Shown here piece by piece: positions 1 to 12,400 of a DNA stretch of 64,000 nucleotides. Source of the DNA: Apteryx mantelli (taxonomy: Eukaryota; Chordata; Aves; Apterygiformes; Apterygidae); assembly GCF_036417845.1 (NCBI RefSeq), contig NC_089980.1:55860501-55924500 (forward strand). The letters are read 5' to 3'. The notes beneath the pieces were generated by a model. That model saw nothing but the letters and a program-made list of their open reading frames with translations. It had not been told where the DNA came from and ran no database searches. Each line of letters starts with the position of its first letter. Within the stretch, counting starts at the first letter, position 1. The position numbers were made by a program, and so were the translations under genes.

Positions 1-135
1 CGGCGAGCGTGGGAAGAGGAAGGGGGAAGCGCGTCCCGGCCTCCGCCGCCGTGGCGCCGTGGCGTCGCGGTGGCCCTGAGGATTGCGGGCCGGAGGGCGG
101 GATAACGGCGGGCGGCGTGGCGGGGAGCGTTGCAG
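1..135. promoter_or_regulatory. Edge of CpG-rich promoter region, probably TTC13/ARV1
   Basis: This stretch is GC-rich and dense in CpG, unlike the AT-rich sequence after about position 240. It lies upstream of TTC13 exon 2, and no ATG opens a credible + strand coding frame here. In human, TTC13 shares a promoter region with divergently transcribed ARV1, so I infer that this is the downstream edge of the same island, with TTC13 exon 1 at or just beyond the left edge of the window. No transcription start can be fixed from the sequence. A donor-like GAG|GTAAAC at 269 could end an alternative untranslated first exon, but nothing else supports it. Confidence 0.6.
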
Positions 136-3100
136 CTGCTCCTTGACTCATTGAAGCATCTTCTGTGTAAGCTGCATCCCTAAGCAGCGTTTTGTAGTCG
201 CGTAGTGTGGAGCGGCGGCTGCTGCTGTTGCATTAAGCAAAGGAGACGGTCTTACAGCCCTTAAAGAGGTAAACAGGAATCTATAGTATCGGTGAAGGGG
301 ATTCCTGTTGTCCCAAAGCGCGTGGGCTAGGCTGGCTGACCTGCCAAGTGTAGCTGCTGGACTCTGCATTGCTTTTGAATCCTGCTTTCTGTAGCACAGA
401 CTTGCCAACCCCCCGTGCTCATTAATGAGCCGAATCTGGCTTGTTTCATTTTCAGCTGCAGTTAAATATACTTTGCTAGTGAATTGGATGCTTTGCTATC
501 TGAACTTGGCTCTCCTAAAGAAGATCTGCTGGTACTCTTCAGCTAATTGATGACTTGTAATATAAACACAATTAAAACTATATTTTTATATAGTTAAATA
601 TCTGTAGCGTCAGAATCGTGTGGCTTAAGTAATAAATTTACTAGAATCTTTGATCATGAGGATAGTGTGAATGTATTATATGAAAATGCTAGTCTGAATC
701 AAACATGTTCATGCACTACAGATAACAAAAAAGATTAAGACAATTCAGCATAATGCAGACAGTTAGTTGTATAAGAATAATGTAATGTGTCATGACTGTT
801 CAGTGGTCTCGGGAATCACAGAATCACAGAATGGTTGAGGTTGGAAGGGACCTCTGGAGATCATCTAGTCCAACCCCCCTGCTCAAGCAGGGTCACCTAG
901 AGCACATTCCCCAGGATTGTGTCCAGACAGCTTTTGAATACCTCCAGTTGCGAAGCTCTTCCGAAGCTTCTTCTTTTTTTTTTTTTTTTTTTCATAAAGT
1001 CTGTACTCATATCAACAATTGCTGTATACAGCTAGTGGATCAACTCCAAACCACAAATTTTCTTTAAAAATATCCTGTTATGAGTTTCTGCATCTGTTTC
1101 TTTTCCCCTGTATATATGTTTTTGTCATCACAACTTAAAGATTTTTGGTTGGTTTCTATTTCAGTCAGCTGTGTTAAGTAGATATTTTACTTTTTTTTTT
1201 TTGGTGGCTATAGAGTCTGGGAGCCATAATACACAAACACAGAAACAAATCTTGATAGCTATATTGAGATAAAATCTGTATAATGTGCAAGTTAATAAAT
1301 AGCAAAACATTTGATTACATTTCGTCTGTTACTAAGGCGTGAATGATTGGCTCAGGATACTCCTGAGGGATGTGTTTGGAAGATTAGATTTTGATTTTTT
1401 GATAGAACAAGACCTTGCAGGGTGAACATTGTTTTAAACAGTGTAATTGGAATTGATATCAGGTATACTGCTTAAATCACTGGGTACCTCTTCTTTTTGG
1501 ATAGACTGATAAGATAGCCTTTAATTACAGGACAGCATGCTTACTCTAAAGTAGCTGTATACCAGTTTTCTCCTTGCTGTTTAAATCTTGCAGTTAAATA
1601 AATTGGCAATTGAAAAATTCCCTTAAGCTCCCAGTCTTTGTTTTAGTTCAGCTTTCCCAGAAGTTGAGAATCTGGTTGTCTCAATTGGTTTCTCTTTGTA
1701 GTGTAGGTCCAGGATGACTTCTCTGGTTGGTGTTTTTACTTTTTCATGAAGTTGCTGATGAGGCAGTGTGATGCAAGTTTGACGGTACCTAACCTGCAGA
1801 CATAGGCTAATCCATTCTCCCCTGTGAGTAAAGCAGCTTTGTTGCCCTGAGAATCTCAAGGACTGAACAAGGATTTTTTTTTTTCCCCACATCCTCTTTA
1901 CCCAGTAGCTTGTAATAGACATGCTGTGCTTATTCCTTGTCACCTCATTCAAAGACTCCCTCAGTAAATTCTTGTTGTTGGGCTGAAAATGCTTCTGGAG
2001 GTAGTCCATGCTTGCACCTTCTTGGTTTTGTTCATAAAGCCAAAATTACTCAGTGAGACATCAGTGGCTTCCAGCTGTCACTGGCTTATGAGCCCTGGTA
2101 TAGAACAGCTAATGTTCTGTTAATAATGCTGCCATGGCACAAGAGGGTAAAGTTTTGGCCAACATGAAAATTAAAGGGCAGAGTTGAAACCTCTTGCTGG
2201 CAATGCTTTTTCTGGGAACTACAGGTTGTGAACCACTGTTCTTACAGGACTTTCTGACCTTAAACTTTGACCACCTGCTTTTCACTAGTGTTACTTCTGT
2301 TGTAAAACTTCTCCCACTGGTTATCATTTATGGCTTAACTTAGTTCCAAGTTTCTATTTACAGGGAATGATTTTTGGATGCTATTTTGACTTCTCTTTAT
2401 AAGGCGGCTGTTTCTTTTTCACTTCTAACTCTGTACTTGTGAGAAATGAGCAGTTAACTGACTGCAATGCTTTATATAATCAAAATAGAAAAATAGCACA
2501 GCCTGTAAAAGCAAATTAGACCTCCCCCAAACCTGTCAAACTTAGCCTCAAACTTAAGTTTTATCATTTCAACTAATGTTTTGTAAATATCCATTTGTGA
2601 TATGGAATCAAGGAGATAATACTATTTCTTTGCTTTTTCTTGCTTCCTTTTGCAATATTTCAGGTTAGTGAGGTAGTGAGTTAGTGAGATTGACTTCTAC
2701 AGTCAATAAATTTGGGGGGGGGTGTTTGTTTGTTTCCTTTCTTAACAATATTTTTCTCTACTGTGACAACCAGCTGTGTTTAGCTGTGTCTGATTCCTGG
2801 ATTTTAATTAGACTTTCTGTAATAGCCTTCTTGGTAATACACCTGTGAGGAACTCTATATATGTTTAGCCAATTATGGTTTACCATTCGCTCTACTTTTT
2901 ATTGTTTTTATACTTCTGTTTCCTGGACTTTCATCAGCAGCTTTTTCTCTACTCCATGTGGTCCCTTCCATTTATTCTCTTCTATGGGATCTGAATGGTA
3001 ATTTGGTCTTTAATTTATTGGGCCTTAATATAGAAACATAGTGTCAAATTGGGACATGTCTACTGAAAACTTTTCTTATTGCTTCCAAATTCTCTTCTAT

Positions 3101-3392
3101 TTTCCTTCTTAGGCGCTTTTTTTTTTTAATGTATTTTAGTCAACAGCGTAGGCAGAAGAAGTAACAAAACTCATAGAAAATAGTCATGCCAACAATTGCT
3201 TTCGTAGCTGTGTGGATGTAGTGCTGTGCACAGAAAGCACTTTGTGAAAATTCTACCGTGTGGAGTGCTTGATGGGGACATTCCTAATTGTTAAGATGAA
3301 CATGAGAAAATGTGAGATGTGATAACAGTACGTACATATAACTCCTTGAGTTCCTAAAGGTATTAATTTTCTCTCTTTCCCCCCCCCACCAG
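136..3392. other. TTC13 intron 1 (3' part)
   Basis: This AT-rich non-coding sequence runs up to the acceptor of exon 2, which has a C-rich tract (3380-3389) then AG at 3391-3392. It contains one short CR1 fragment (813-950), a T-run at about 974-992, and short T- and G-runs. I see no other gene or RNA. Short open frames on both strands lack repeat, domain or splice support. Confidence 0.7.
813..950 (-). mobile_element. CR1 LINE, 3' end fragment
   Basis: Read on the minus strand, this is the standard avian CR1 3' end: it finishes with two copies of the tail unit ATTCTGTG, preceded by the conserved segment containing GGTCCCTTCCAACCTCAACC. The first 85 or so bases match the larger CR1 at 40065 almost base for base, so both appear to be one subfamily. 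The copy is truncated after about 140 bases, as is usual for CR1, and is followed by a T-run on the + strand. No coding capacity remains. Confidence 0.9.
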
Positions 3393-3487
3393 ACTCATCC
3401 TTTTTGCACTTCCATGAATCCGATTGTGACATAAGAGGGTCTTCATCTTGCGAATCTGTGCTTTCTCTCAACACTGAAAAAATTCTG
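3393..3487 (+). CDS. TTC13: TTC13 exon 2
   Basis: 95 bases: the last two bases of a split codon, then 31 codons (visible residues 1-32), starting [15 protein letters not shown]. The acceptor has a C-rich tract and AG; the donor is GTATGC. The segment is Ser- and acid-rich and precedes the TPR array. It matches the human N-terminal linker (SSFLNFHDSDC). Confidence 0.9.
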
Positions 3488-6400
3488 GTATGCTATAAAG
3501 ACTATAATATATGAAAAAAATAATAGATTATTGATGGTGATCACTTTAACTGCATAACCAGTTGGCATTAATTTCAAGCACATAACTACAAATAGAATCT
3601 ATTAATCAGTAGCCATAGATCCCCAAAAGACTTAATTGCTAATGAACTGAAGTTGCTCATGAAGGAATGGTTTCATGCTACTACAGCATGAATCTCTAGG
3701 GCTGTCAGCAGTTTAACTGAAGCTCATGTTTCTGCTAAAGGCTAACCTTCACCTGGATTAGCCTTCCAATTAATATGAGGTGGAGGATGGGGGTTGCAGT
3801 TGAGGAGGGTAAAGGTAGGTTAGCTTTTACTGAGATTAATCACTCGGCCACCACAAAATGCTTGTGAGAGTAGCAGTGGTAACTTGCAATCACTACAGGA
3901 ATAACACTGTGCACAGGTAATAGAGGCTTTATACCATATTTATATTAAATTTAATAAAATACAGTATGTGGAGAATATCCTAATGAAAGAAAATTGTCTC
4001 TTGGTAGAGAGACTTCAAGAGGATTATTGCAGTATTTGGGTTTTCTTGAAACAATACTGTTAGCCTACTGATCCTGCACAAATATAATCTTCAGTCTACA
4101 TCAGAACATGGTTTTGATGTTACCTTTTCAGTCTGGCACAGTCCCAGATACTGAAAATCTTCGAATATCTCCCTTGTGAATACTGAAAGAAGCCTTGGGA
4201 AATTTGTAGAAATTGTTGTGTTGTGGGAGGGAGTGTGGAACCAGTATTGTATTTTGAAGCAACTTCTCCAAAGGTGACAGTTGGAAATAAAACTTACCAC
4301 TCTACTGTAAATTCACCAACTATTTAACTTAAATGTTCTCCTTAGACATTACTTCATCAGATATTGATCAGATCCTCTGTCTAATCTAGGAGTACCAGAG
4401 ATTCATTCTAAGGCAGTGAAATGTATGTTAGTTTTTTTTATAAATTTACCTGTTTCAAAAAAATTTGGGCTACTCTATTCTACCTATTGGAGCTGGTGCT
4501 ACAATGAAAATTCCTCTCTCTCATGTTTCTTGAAAGTGGAATGATTTCTAAATTTTGCATGTAGAACTGTGGGATGTCTAATCTCTAATTGGATCCAGAA
4601 TTTATTGAAGAAGTATGAATCCCCTCTCTCCCTCCCCCTCAAATCTCTCCCTACTCCAAGAACCAAATGCTAGTCTGTCGCTCTATGAAAATAAAACAGA
4701 TGAGGTAGGTGAGGGGAGGGGGAATCACTGTATTTCTCTTGCTGAGTGTCACCAGCAACTCTGTGATTCATAGGACATTAGTGTAATGCTAAATTCTTTT
4801 GGTTGTAGCTTATTTTCCAAATTAAATATTTAATAGAATGTTAATTACATACCCAATGTGGAATCTTGTTGTATCTTGTTTTTTGTGCATAGACAAGGAA
4901 GCGTGTAGGGCTTTTTTGGAACTCCACCAAGGAGGAAGTTGTACTTCAGTAAAAGTGTTTTTTTTTTTTTTTTTTTTTCCTCCCAAGGTTAACTGTAAAA
5001 CAATTACAGAAGACTAACACTTTGCAAAGTTAAATATTGAAGATCACTTTATGAAGCAAATTTTCTGGAAATGACTTTATCTTTAAACCATTGATGATAT
5101 AGAAAGGTAGTTATTGGAGGTGTGTGATTTGTGTATATATCTGGTATGCAATGTAGACTTAGTTTCTTAGTTGGTGTAACTGTTGAACGCTGTTCATTTT
5201 TGTGGTTTTTTTCAATTGCTTTTTTCTATGATTAAAAAAATTGTTCTAGTCTGTTATCATAGGTGAAGCACTAAGTGAGCTAATAATGCAGAATATTATA
5301 TTTTAATGTAGGGACCTCTAATTTCAGTAGAAGCAAGGCCTGGAATATCTGATGTATTTATTGTAGGGTAATAGCAAATACAATTTCTTTCACACCCTCC
5401 AAAATATTTTTTTAGACTATAGTTGTTAAAGCAGACCAAACTTTCTTCTCATTCCTGAGACTGTAGGATAAATAAGGCAGAAACTGTACAGTGGGAATTG
5501 GCCAGTTACTTTTGTGGCTGTGGATCACTGATATGTCTGTGTTGTAAACACAACTAGTGGGTCTTCTTTTACTCTAACAAACCAAAAAAAGCAGAAGGAA
5601 GAAGGGCAAAGTGGAGGAGAGACATGAGGAGTCCTCTCAGTAGAGGAAAAGCTGAAATTAAGATGTTCTCTGAAGTTAAAGATTTTCAGATGTGCTGTGT
5701 ACCTGAAGCAAAAGAAGAGAACTGAGCAGTAAGAGAGGTTATTTGTTCCTTTATTCTTGCTTCTTAAAACCATTTGGAAGGCCTGTTAATCAAATGAACA
5801 TTCTGTATTCTTTTTACATAAGCTGCTCTGGTAGGGTCACAGTTACCTACAGAAAATACTTCTGAGAATGAACAGGGTAGAGTATTTCTGTATTTCTGAG
5901 GGTTTCTTTGTCAATATTGTTTTTTGTAGATTCATTATAAGGGAACAGATATCTTATGCTTTGTTCAATTAGTTGCAGTCTGTTTTTTGTCTCATCTGTA
6001 ACTGACAGATCTGTTCTTGCTAGAAAAAGGACAGCCTTTTTTCTTCAGTATGGCACTGTTAGTTAAACTTGTCTTTATTGCTGGAGCTGTTTTCTTTTCA
6101 GTGTTTTATTCTTCTTTAGTCCCTTTTCCTTCCTAGGGAATGAAGGATAAATAGTGGAGTAAAGAAAAATACTTTCCTATGAAGTAGCACTTGTCCTAGG
6201 ATGATGTCCAAAACTTGATGTTAAACAGATGTAATATAGAAAGAGCAACCACTGATAAAATGTTCACAATGTCTTTTTACCTGAAATGTTTAGTTAGCCT
6301 TATGTTAGAGAGAATAGCAGCAGCATCTGACTGAAAATCAACTTTTCCCCTCAGGGAAGACTAGGAATGAATTTGTTTTCAGTTAGCTTAGAGCAATTAT

Positions 6401-9400
6401 ATTAGTCTTAACTTTTTGATGTAAGGAATTCTCTTAAATACTTAGAGGAGGGTTTTCAGTTAAATTCTTTACTATTGTGTGCTAAATGTTGCAACCAATA
6501 ATGTTTTACAGAGCCAAGCAAAGTCGCTTGCAGAACAAAAAAGATTTCCATTTGCTACTGATAATGACAACACAAATGAAGAGTTGGGTAAGATGTCTTA
6601 TATAAGGTTTGTGCAGGTGACTTACATGCTGGCTGGTAGCACTGAGTGTTTTGAAACTAAACTAATAATTCCTTAATGATGTGCTAATTTAAAAGTGGTC
6701 CAAAAAAAAGCTAGTGAGTTTTCTTTGTTTAAACAAAGAGAATATTTATCTCTTCCTAATAATCCTTTCTGCTTTGCGCACTAGGACTCTTCACCATATC
6801 TGCTTAAGCAAATGTTCAGAAAGCATTTTGATTAAATCCTGTTAAACAGTCTCAACTACTTCCTGCTTCTCTTTTTCTCTCATTATTGATGACTAAAACC
6901 ATTCAAACATCCAGAAAATCATACCAAGGGAATATGCTTTCTATCAAGCATAGATCTTGAATCTATGTCCACTCCCCATGCACTCTTACCACCAAATCTT
7001 ATAGGCAGCAGGAAGGCTTTCTGAATTGCTGTCCTTACACAGTCTACTGCTTGTTTTCTGTTTGTTTTTTTGAAAGCACACTCAGACCGGAAGATGGATG
7101 CATTTCAGATAAAGCAACGAGAAATACTTTTCTCAAACACTTTGAGGAAGGCGTTACTTGCACTGCCTCTCCAAACTTATAACCTTTGTAGGAGGCAGAG
7201 GTATTATGAGACAGCAAAGAGATGGTGAGGGTATATTTCAAGGAAGAGTGCAAACTGCCTTTTATGTAAGGGCGAAGGGAGACTTTACTCATAGGTTGTC
7301 TGACGAAGTTAAAATAACTGAGTAGTTTGTTTGTTTGTTTGTTTTTGACATGACTTTCTGCTTCAAGGATTTTTTTTCAGCAGAACTTGAGGGCTTAATC
7401 TTTTTTTCATATTCCTAGCATACCTAATCATGTTGATGGAATCCTGAATTTCCATCCAGCAGAAAATATTTGATGCTTTTACTGTCTTCTCTATAGAGCT
7501 CACAAGACTGTACCAGAAGGTCCCTATCCTCACGTTTGGCTCTGTAGGCTGGTACCACCTACCCACTTCAAGTATGTCATCATGTGAGGAGCCTGGGTCC
7601 TTCTGGTGTGTGCATGCTCCTTCTTGTACCTGTTCTGAGAAAAAGAAATGTTTCGCACAAGAATGTGTGAAATGTTTGGGGCACTTCTGAGGTAACAGTG
7701 GTTTCCCAATATTTGGACTGATAGACCATTGTTAACCCTTAGATTTTCATAATAAAGTACAAACATTTGTCACTTCTGTAGTACTTAAAGATGAAAAGAT
7801 AAATTTAAGAGAGAAAATTTAAAAAGAAGCTGATACTTTAACAACTACTAGCTGCCAGTCACTTCTTGTAGCTTTATAGATGTAGTCTACGGCCTCCTGC
7901 ATTTTGCCGAGACTCCTGTCACCAATGTCTCTTCATTAACTCAACCATGCCAGCATTAAGGAAAAAAAAAATGGAGGAAGCAAGGTGATCTATTTTCTTT
8001 TATATATCAACTGTTTCATGTTCTGAGACCATAAAAGTGACCAAGCAGTCTAAAGAATTGTGTAGGCTTGGAGGAGAGTGAAATGAAGAAACGTCCAAGA
8101 GCTCTTTAACCTGTTCTTGACTCCTTCAATTTTCTTTTTGTTTGTGGCAATGCTACGTGTTTGCAGTAAGTGAAGCTTTCTATGTATTGAGGAAAACGCT
8201 TTTACTGCACACAAACACTTCCTTCTGATTAATATAAATGTTCCAAGAATGAGGCAAGCTCTGGATTTGCAGTTTAAGAAATAGATTTCTCACTTCGCTT
8301 TCATATAACTTTTGCTGTTGTAAAGAATAGCGCTTAGCAACACTGACAAAAGAATTTGGTTAAGTCTGCCTGAAAGATAAGTGTGTCTATTAAACAAGCA
8401 AACTGTCTGTTTAAAAAATACTTTATTCTAATTGACTCATGTGTCTCTTCTCATATTTGAGTAAATAAGTGAGCCAATAGTTCTCTTCCGTACTGTGTGG
8501 CTGACCACTAAAATTCATCAGAAGTTTGGGAAAGGTGAATTCCCAGCTCTCAGTTCCACTGTTAGCCATTTGTGCAGAATGTCTGGAGAAAAGTTTTACT
8601 TTACCTTTCAAAGCTCTGATCTACAACATGCTTGCTTTCTGTGGGCAGTGTAGGCACAGCTTAGTCCAAAGCTAAGAATTAGGAGAGATTTAAACATGTT
8701 AAATGAAAAATCTTGAGAAATTCAGTTTTCAAAAATGGTAACTTCAGTCACACAAGTGCAACGACAGCTTTCCGAAGTCTTGTGACTTGACTGTATTTTT
8801 GTAGAAACTGGAGATTACAAGAGCATGTTTCTAAAACAATGGTCTCTTTCTTTTCCAAATACGTAATACGCAGTCCAAAGTGGGAATGCAAGAGCAGTTC
8901 AGAATAAAGCTTTTTGTATTTTAACATGAGTAAAGCTTCTGTAGTTTTTCAATCTCATTCTTATAAACAGCTAACTCACTTTAGTTGTATTTTTTGCAGA
9001 TAATTCAAGTGAAGGAAAAATTTATTGTGAGCTAGTAGAGTTTAGCAAAATGTAAAGTAAAATCAGACAAGTAAAATCAGACACGTTATAATAGGAAGTA
9101 TCAAAAAAATATTAGTCAGTCTCATTTATAATTGAGAAAACATCTAGGGCAGCCAAAAGAGATCAAGGTACTTTTTCTGGTCCTAAGTACTTCAAGAAGC
9201 TAATGCAGACCCTTTCCTGAACAACTTGCAGAAAAGGGGAGGGTGGAGGGAGGGAGAAGAGGAGAAGCAAAACCTGAAAAAGATTTCAAGAAGGAAGAAG
9301 AAAAGCAAAACCCAAAAAACAATTCTGATGAGCACAGTATGAATTAATAATTCATAAATGCTAGGTAGTGGTTGAGGAAAGTAATTTCAGTGAAAGTTTA

Positions 9401-12400
9401 GAAGCTGTTTGACTTTAACACTTCAATGCAATGTAGGGACTTTCATTAAATACAACAGAATTTTAAAATTATAAAAATCAGATGTTTTTCACTGTTGTAC
9501 TTATGTTTGTAATTTATTTATTTATTTATTTATTTTAGCAATTGCTTATGTGTTGATTGGCAATGGCCTGTATGATGAAGCCATACGGCATTTTTCAACA
9601 ATGCTGCAGGTGAGTTTTCTGTTTGGAGCCCTTAGGCTAAATACAGTATTTGAGGGAGAAGATAACTTTATAGAAGACATGTTTTGAAATGTTCCCTTAC
9701 AATATGGCTTTTACTAAAATGAATTCAATTTAGGATTTTAAAATGAGAGTATTTATTCTGTTTTCTGTTCACTTTGCATACAAACATAAGCATACTCTTA
9801 AAATCATGTGATTCCGATAGCCTAGTTAGTTGACTTATATTTTTCTCATCTGATGAAACAAACTTTTTATGACATTTTGACAGAAAATAAGACCTTTCAG
9901 AAACCTGACCTGCACAAAATTGAAGTTCCTTTAATTATTGTCTTAATGTGTAGACTGAGATCTCTTAATGTGGGGGTTTTTTTGGCTACAGTTAGTGTGT
10001 TGCCAGTAACATAAGGAGAAAACTGACAGAGATCACATATTGCTAGTGGCAAGTACTACATTGCTCTCTCAATGATAAATGATATTGCTTGCCAGGTTAA
10101 TCCTTCTTCCTCAGTCATAAGAATTTTGATGAGTGAAATATTTAAGCAAAATTTAACTAACACTCCAAGATACCTTTTTGATCAAAAGGTACAGAGTTTA
10201 GAATTTTCTTCCATGAAGTAAAAGCTAGCCACTTAACTTACAGGCCTCAACTAAAGCTGATTTCAAAATACTGTGTTTTTATGGCTAAGAACCTGTGACT
10301 ACCAGAAGCATGAGACTGCTTTTCAATCTACTCTGGTTGTAGCACACAAATGCATGCTATAAAGTAATAATCCAAATACTGGTGTGTGATTTTTAACTCA
10401 AATGTCACATAGCTCATACTTCAATTTAGTGAAAATATAGTAATTTAATGAAGTTATTCTAGGATATTTATCAGTAGGACAAAAAGATGTAAACCAGAAT
10501 TTTTTCAGATACGTGAGACCTCTGTCTTGAATTTGTGTCTGTTGGGGGAGTGATTTTTCTAGCGAGAAATGCTGCTTCAAAAATCACTTATAAATTGTTC
10601 TCTCAAGAAGGAAACTTGATAAAAAATGAAGATAAGCAAGATATAGCAACTGTAGAAAGAAATTGTGAAAAGTGTGTATATAGTACAGTAGAAAATTTGT
10701 AATGTGCACATTTCAGTAGAAATGAATATTATGCTTACTGGATGTCTGAAAAGATGTGAAGTGGTGGTAAATGTTCATTCTCTCTTCCATAAAGCAATTG
10801 CAAGTATGCATAAAGTGAGTATTAAAATGCTTAACAAAATGAAACAGTGCTTGTTTAGCTGCTGTATTAAAATAGGAAAGTTACCTGAGGTTGACACTGG
10901 CAAGCGTACACTTGGAAACAGCTCAAGCCTGGCAAGCTGCCGGCATTGGGTATACCACTTACCTGTTGTTTAGTCAATGAAATACTTGTTTTTTGGCAAT
11001 CATCCTAGTTAAATGAGATGAGGCCTATGCTACAAACTTTTGTAGCACAGCTGTGTTGATTGCAGGTGCGAAGATGTGTAATTCCTGACTGGCTTTCAGG
11101 GAAACCTGTTTGCATAGACATAGTTTTGCCAAGAAAACTAGTTTTGCTGTTGTCTCTTTTAAATCTGGAGGGAGAACCATGGCTGGAGTAAATCATATTG
11201 GAAAGAAAGTAGCTTTACCTAGTGTAAGATGCATCCACATATGTACTCAAATTCAGCAAACTATTTAAGACCTATGTCATTGGAAAGCTAAGGGCTTAAA
11301 TCTCAGCCAAGGAATGTTGCTTGAATTTAGCAGAACTATTTGGCAAAATGCCTCCAGTTTAGTTGCTGCCTGAATACAGATTTTATCAGGATTTCACAAT
11401 TTCCTACTTCCTAGTTTTAAAGCTTGATTCTTTCTGTAATTCAGAGCAAAGCAAATTTTCAGTTGCTGAATTGTATTCATTTATTATCACTTCAGTGACA
11501 TTAAACCATTACTGATGAGGTTACAAGTAATGAAGTTGTGACAGAAGAGTATACTAATGTGTATGTAGCTTCTGGTAGGTGGTCACTGATACTGTAACCT
11601 GCACTCTGATTACCCTGAGTAGTTATACACGTCAGTGCTTCAGAAGTAGTGTTAGCAATGGAATGGAAAAGCTTTTTGTCAAAAAAAAAAAAAAAAAAAC
11701 AGTAGATGAAGCCAGTAGGATTACTTTCATTGTTGATTAAATAATGTCATTTTGGTATCTTGGACACTTGGTATCAAAACTTCTTAATTTAATTCTAGCC
11801 TGTTAATTTCTCATGTTTATGTTTAAATAACATATGCCACTTCTGCAAAAAAAAAAAGCAGAAAAGCAGAGCTTTGTATTTGAACAGTAGTCCTTGTTTC
11901 TGTTTCCTTTTGTGTTATAAAACTAATTGTAGATAAAGCCAGAGGAAAAATTCAAAAGTATGCATAACTTTTCTGGACATTTTTGCTATAAATCATGGTT
12001 AGAAACAGTATGAATATCATTATTTCTTGTGTGAAGTCTCCTCTTTCCCCTCAAATTTGGTGGAGATGTTTAGCTCATTTTCCAAACAAATCCTACAGAA
12101 ATTCCACCAAACTACATTGAAAGTTGTGAGCGTATGAAAGTATGAGCTGTAATAGAATCTGTTTAATACCTTTGCTTGGCAACTATTTGTTCATTGTTTA
12201 CTATTTAATATCAGCAAGAATTAAATATGTGTTGAAGAAAGATACAAAGATGCCTTAGACTTTTTTTTTTGTAATGATTATTGTATTTGTTTTTAATCTG
12301 AACAGGAAGAGCCAGAGCTGGTTAGTGCAATTTATGGACGAGGGATAGCATATGGGAAAAAAGGACTACATGTGAGTAGTTAATTATTTAAATTGTTGTC

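Noticed and set aside
1..8. Possible 3' end of TTC13 exon 1: bases 2-8 could read Gly-Glu then a split codon followed by a GTGGGA donor.
   Set aside because: The donor is weak, and the implied G-E-H-S-S-F is one residue longer than the human G-E-S-S-F as I remember it. Eight bases are too few to support an exon.
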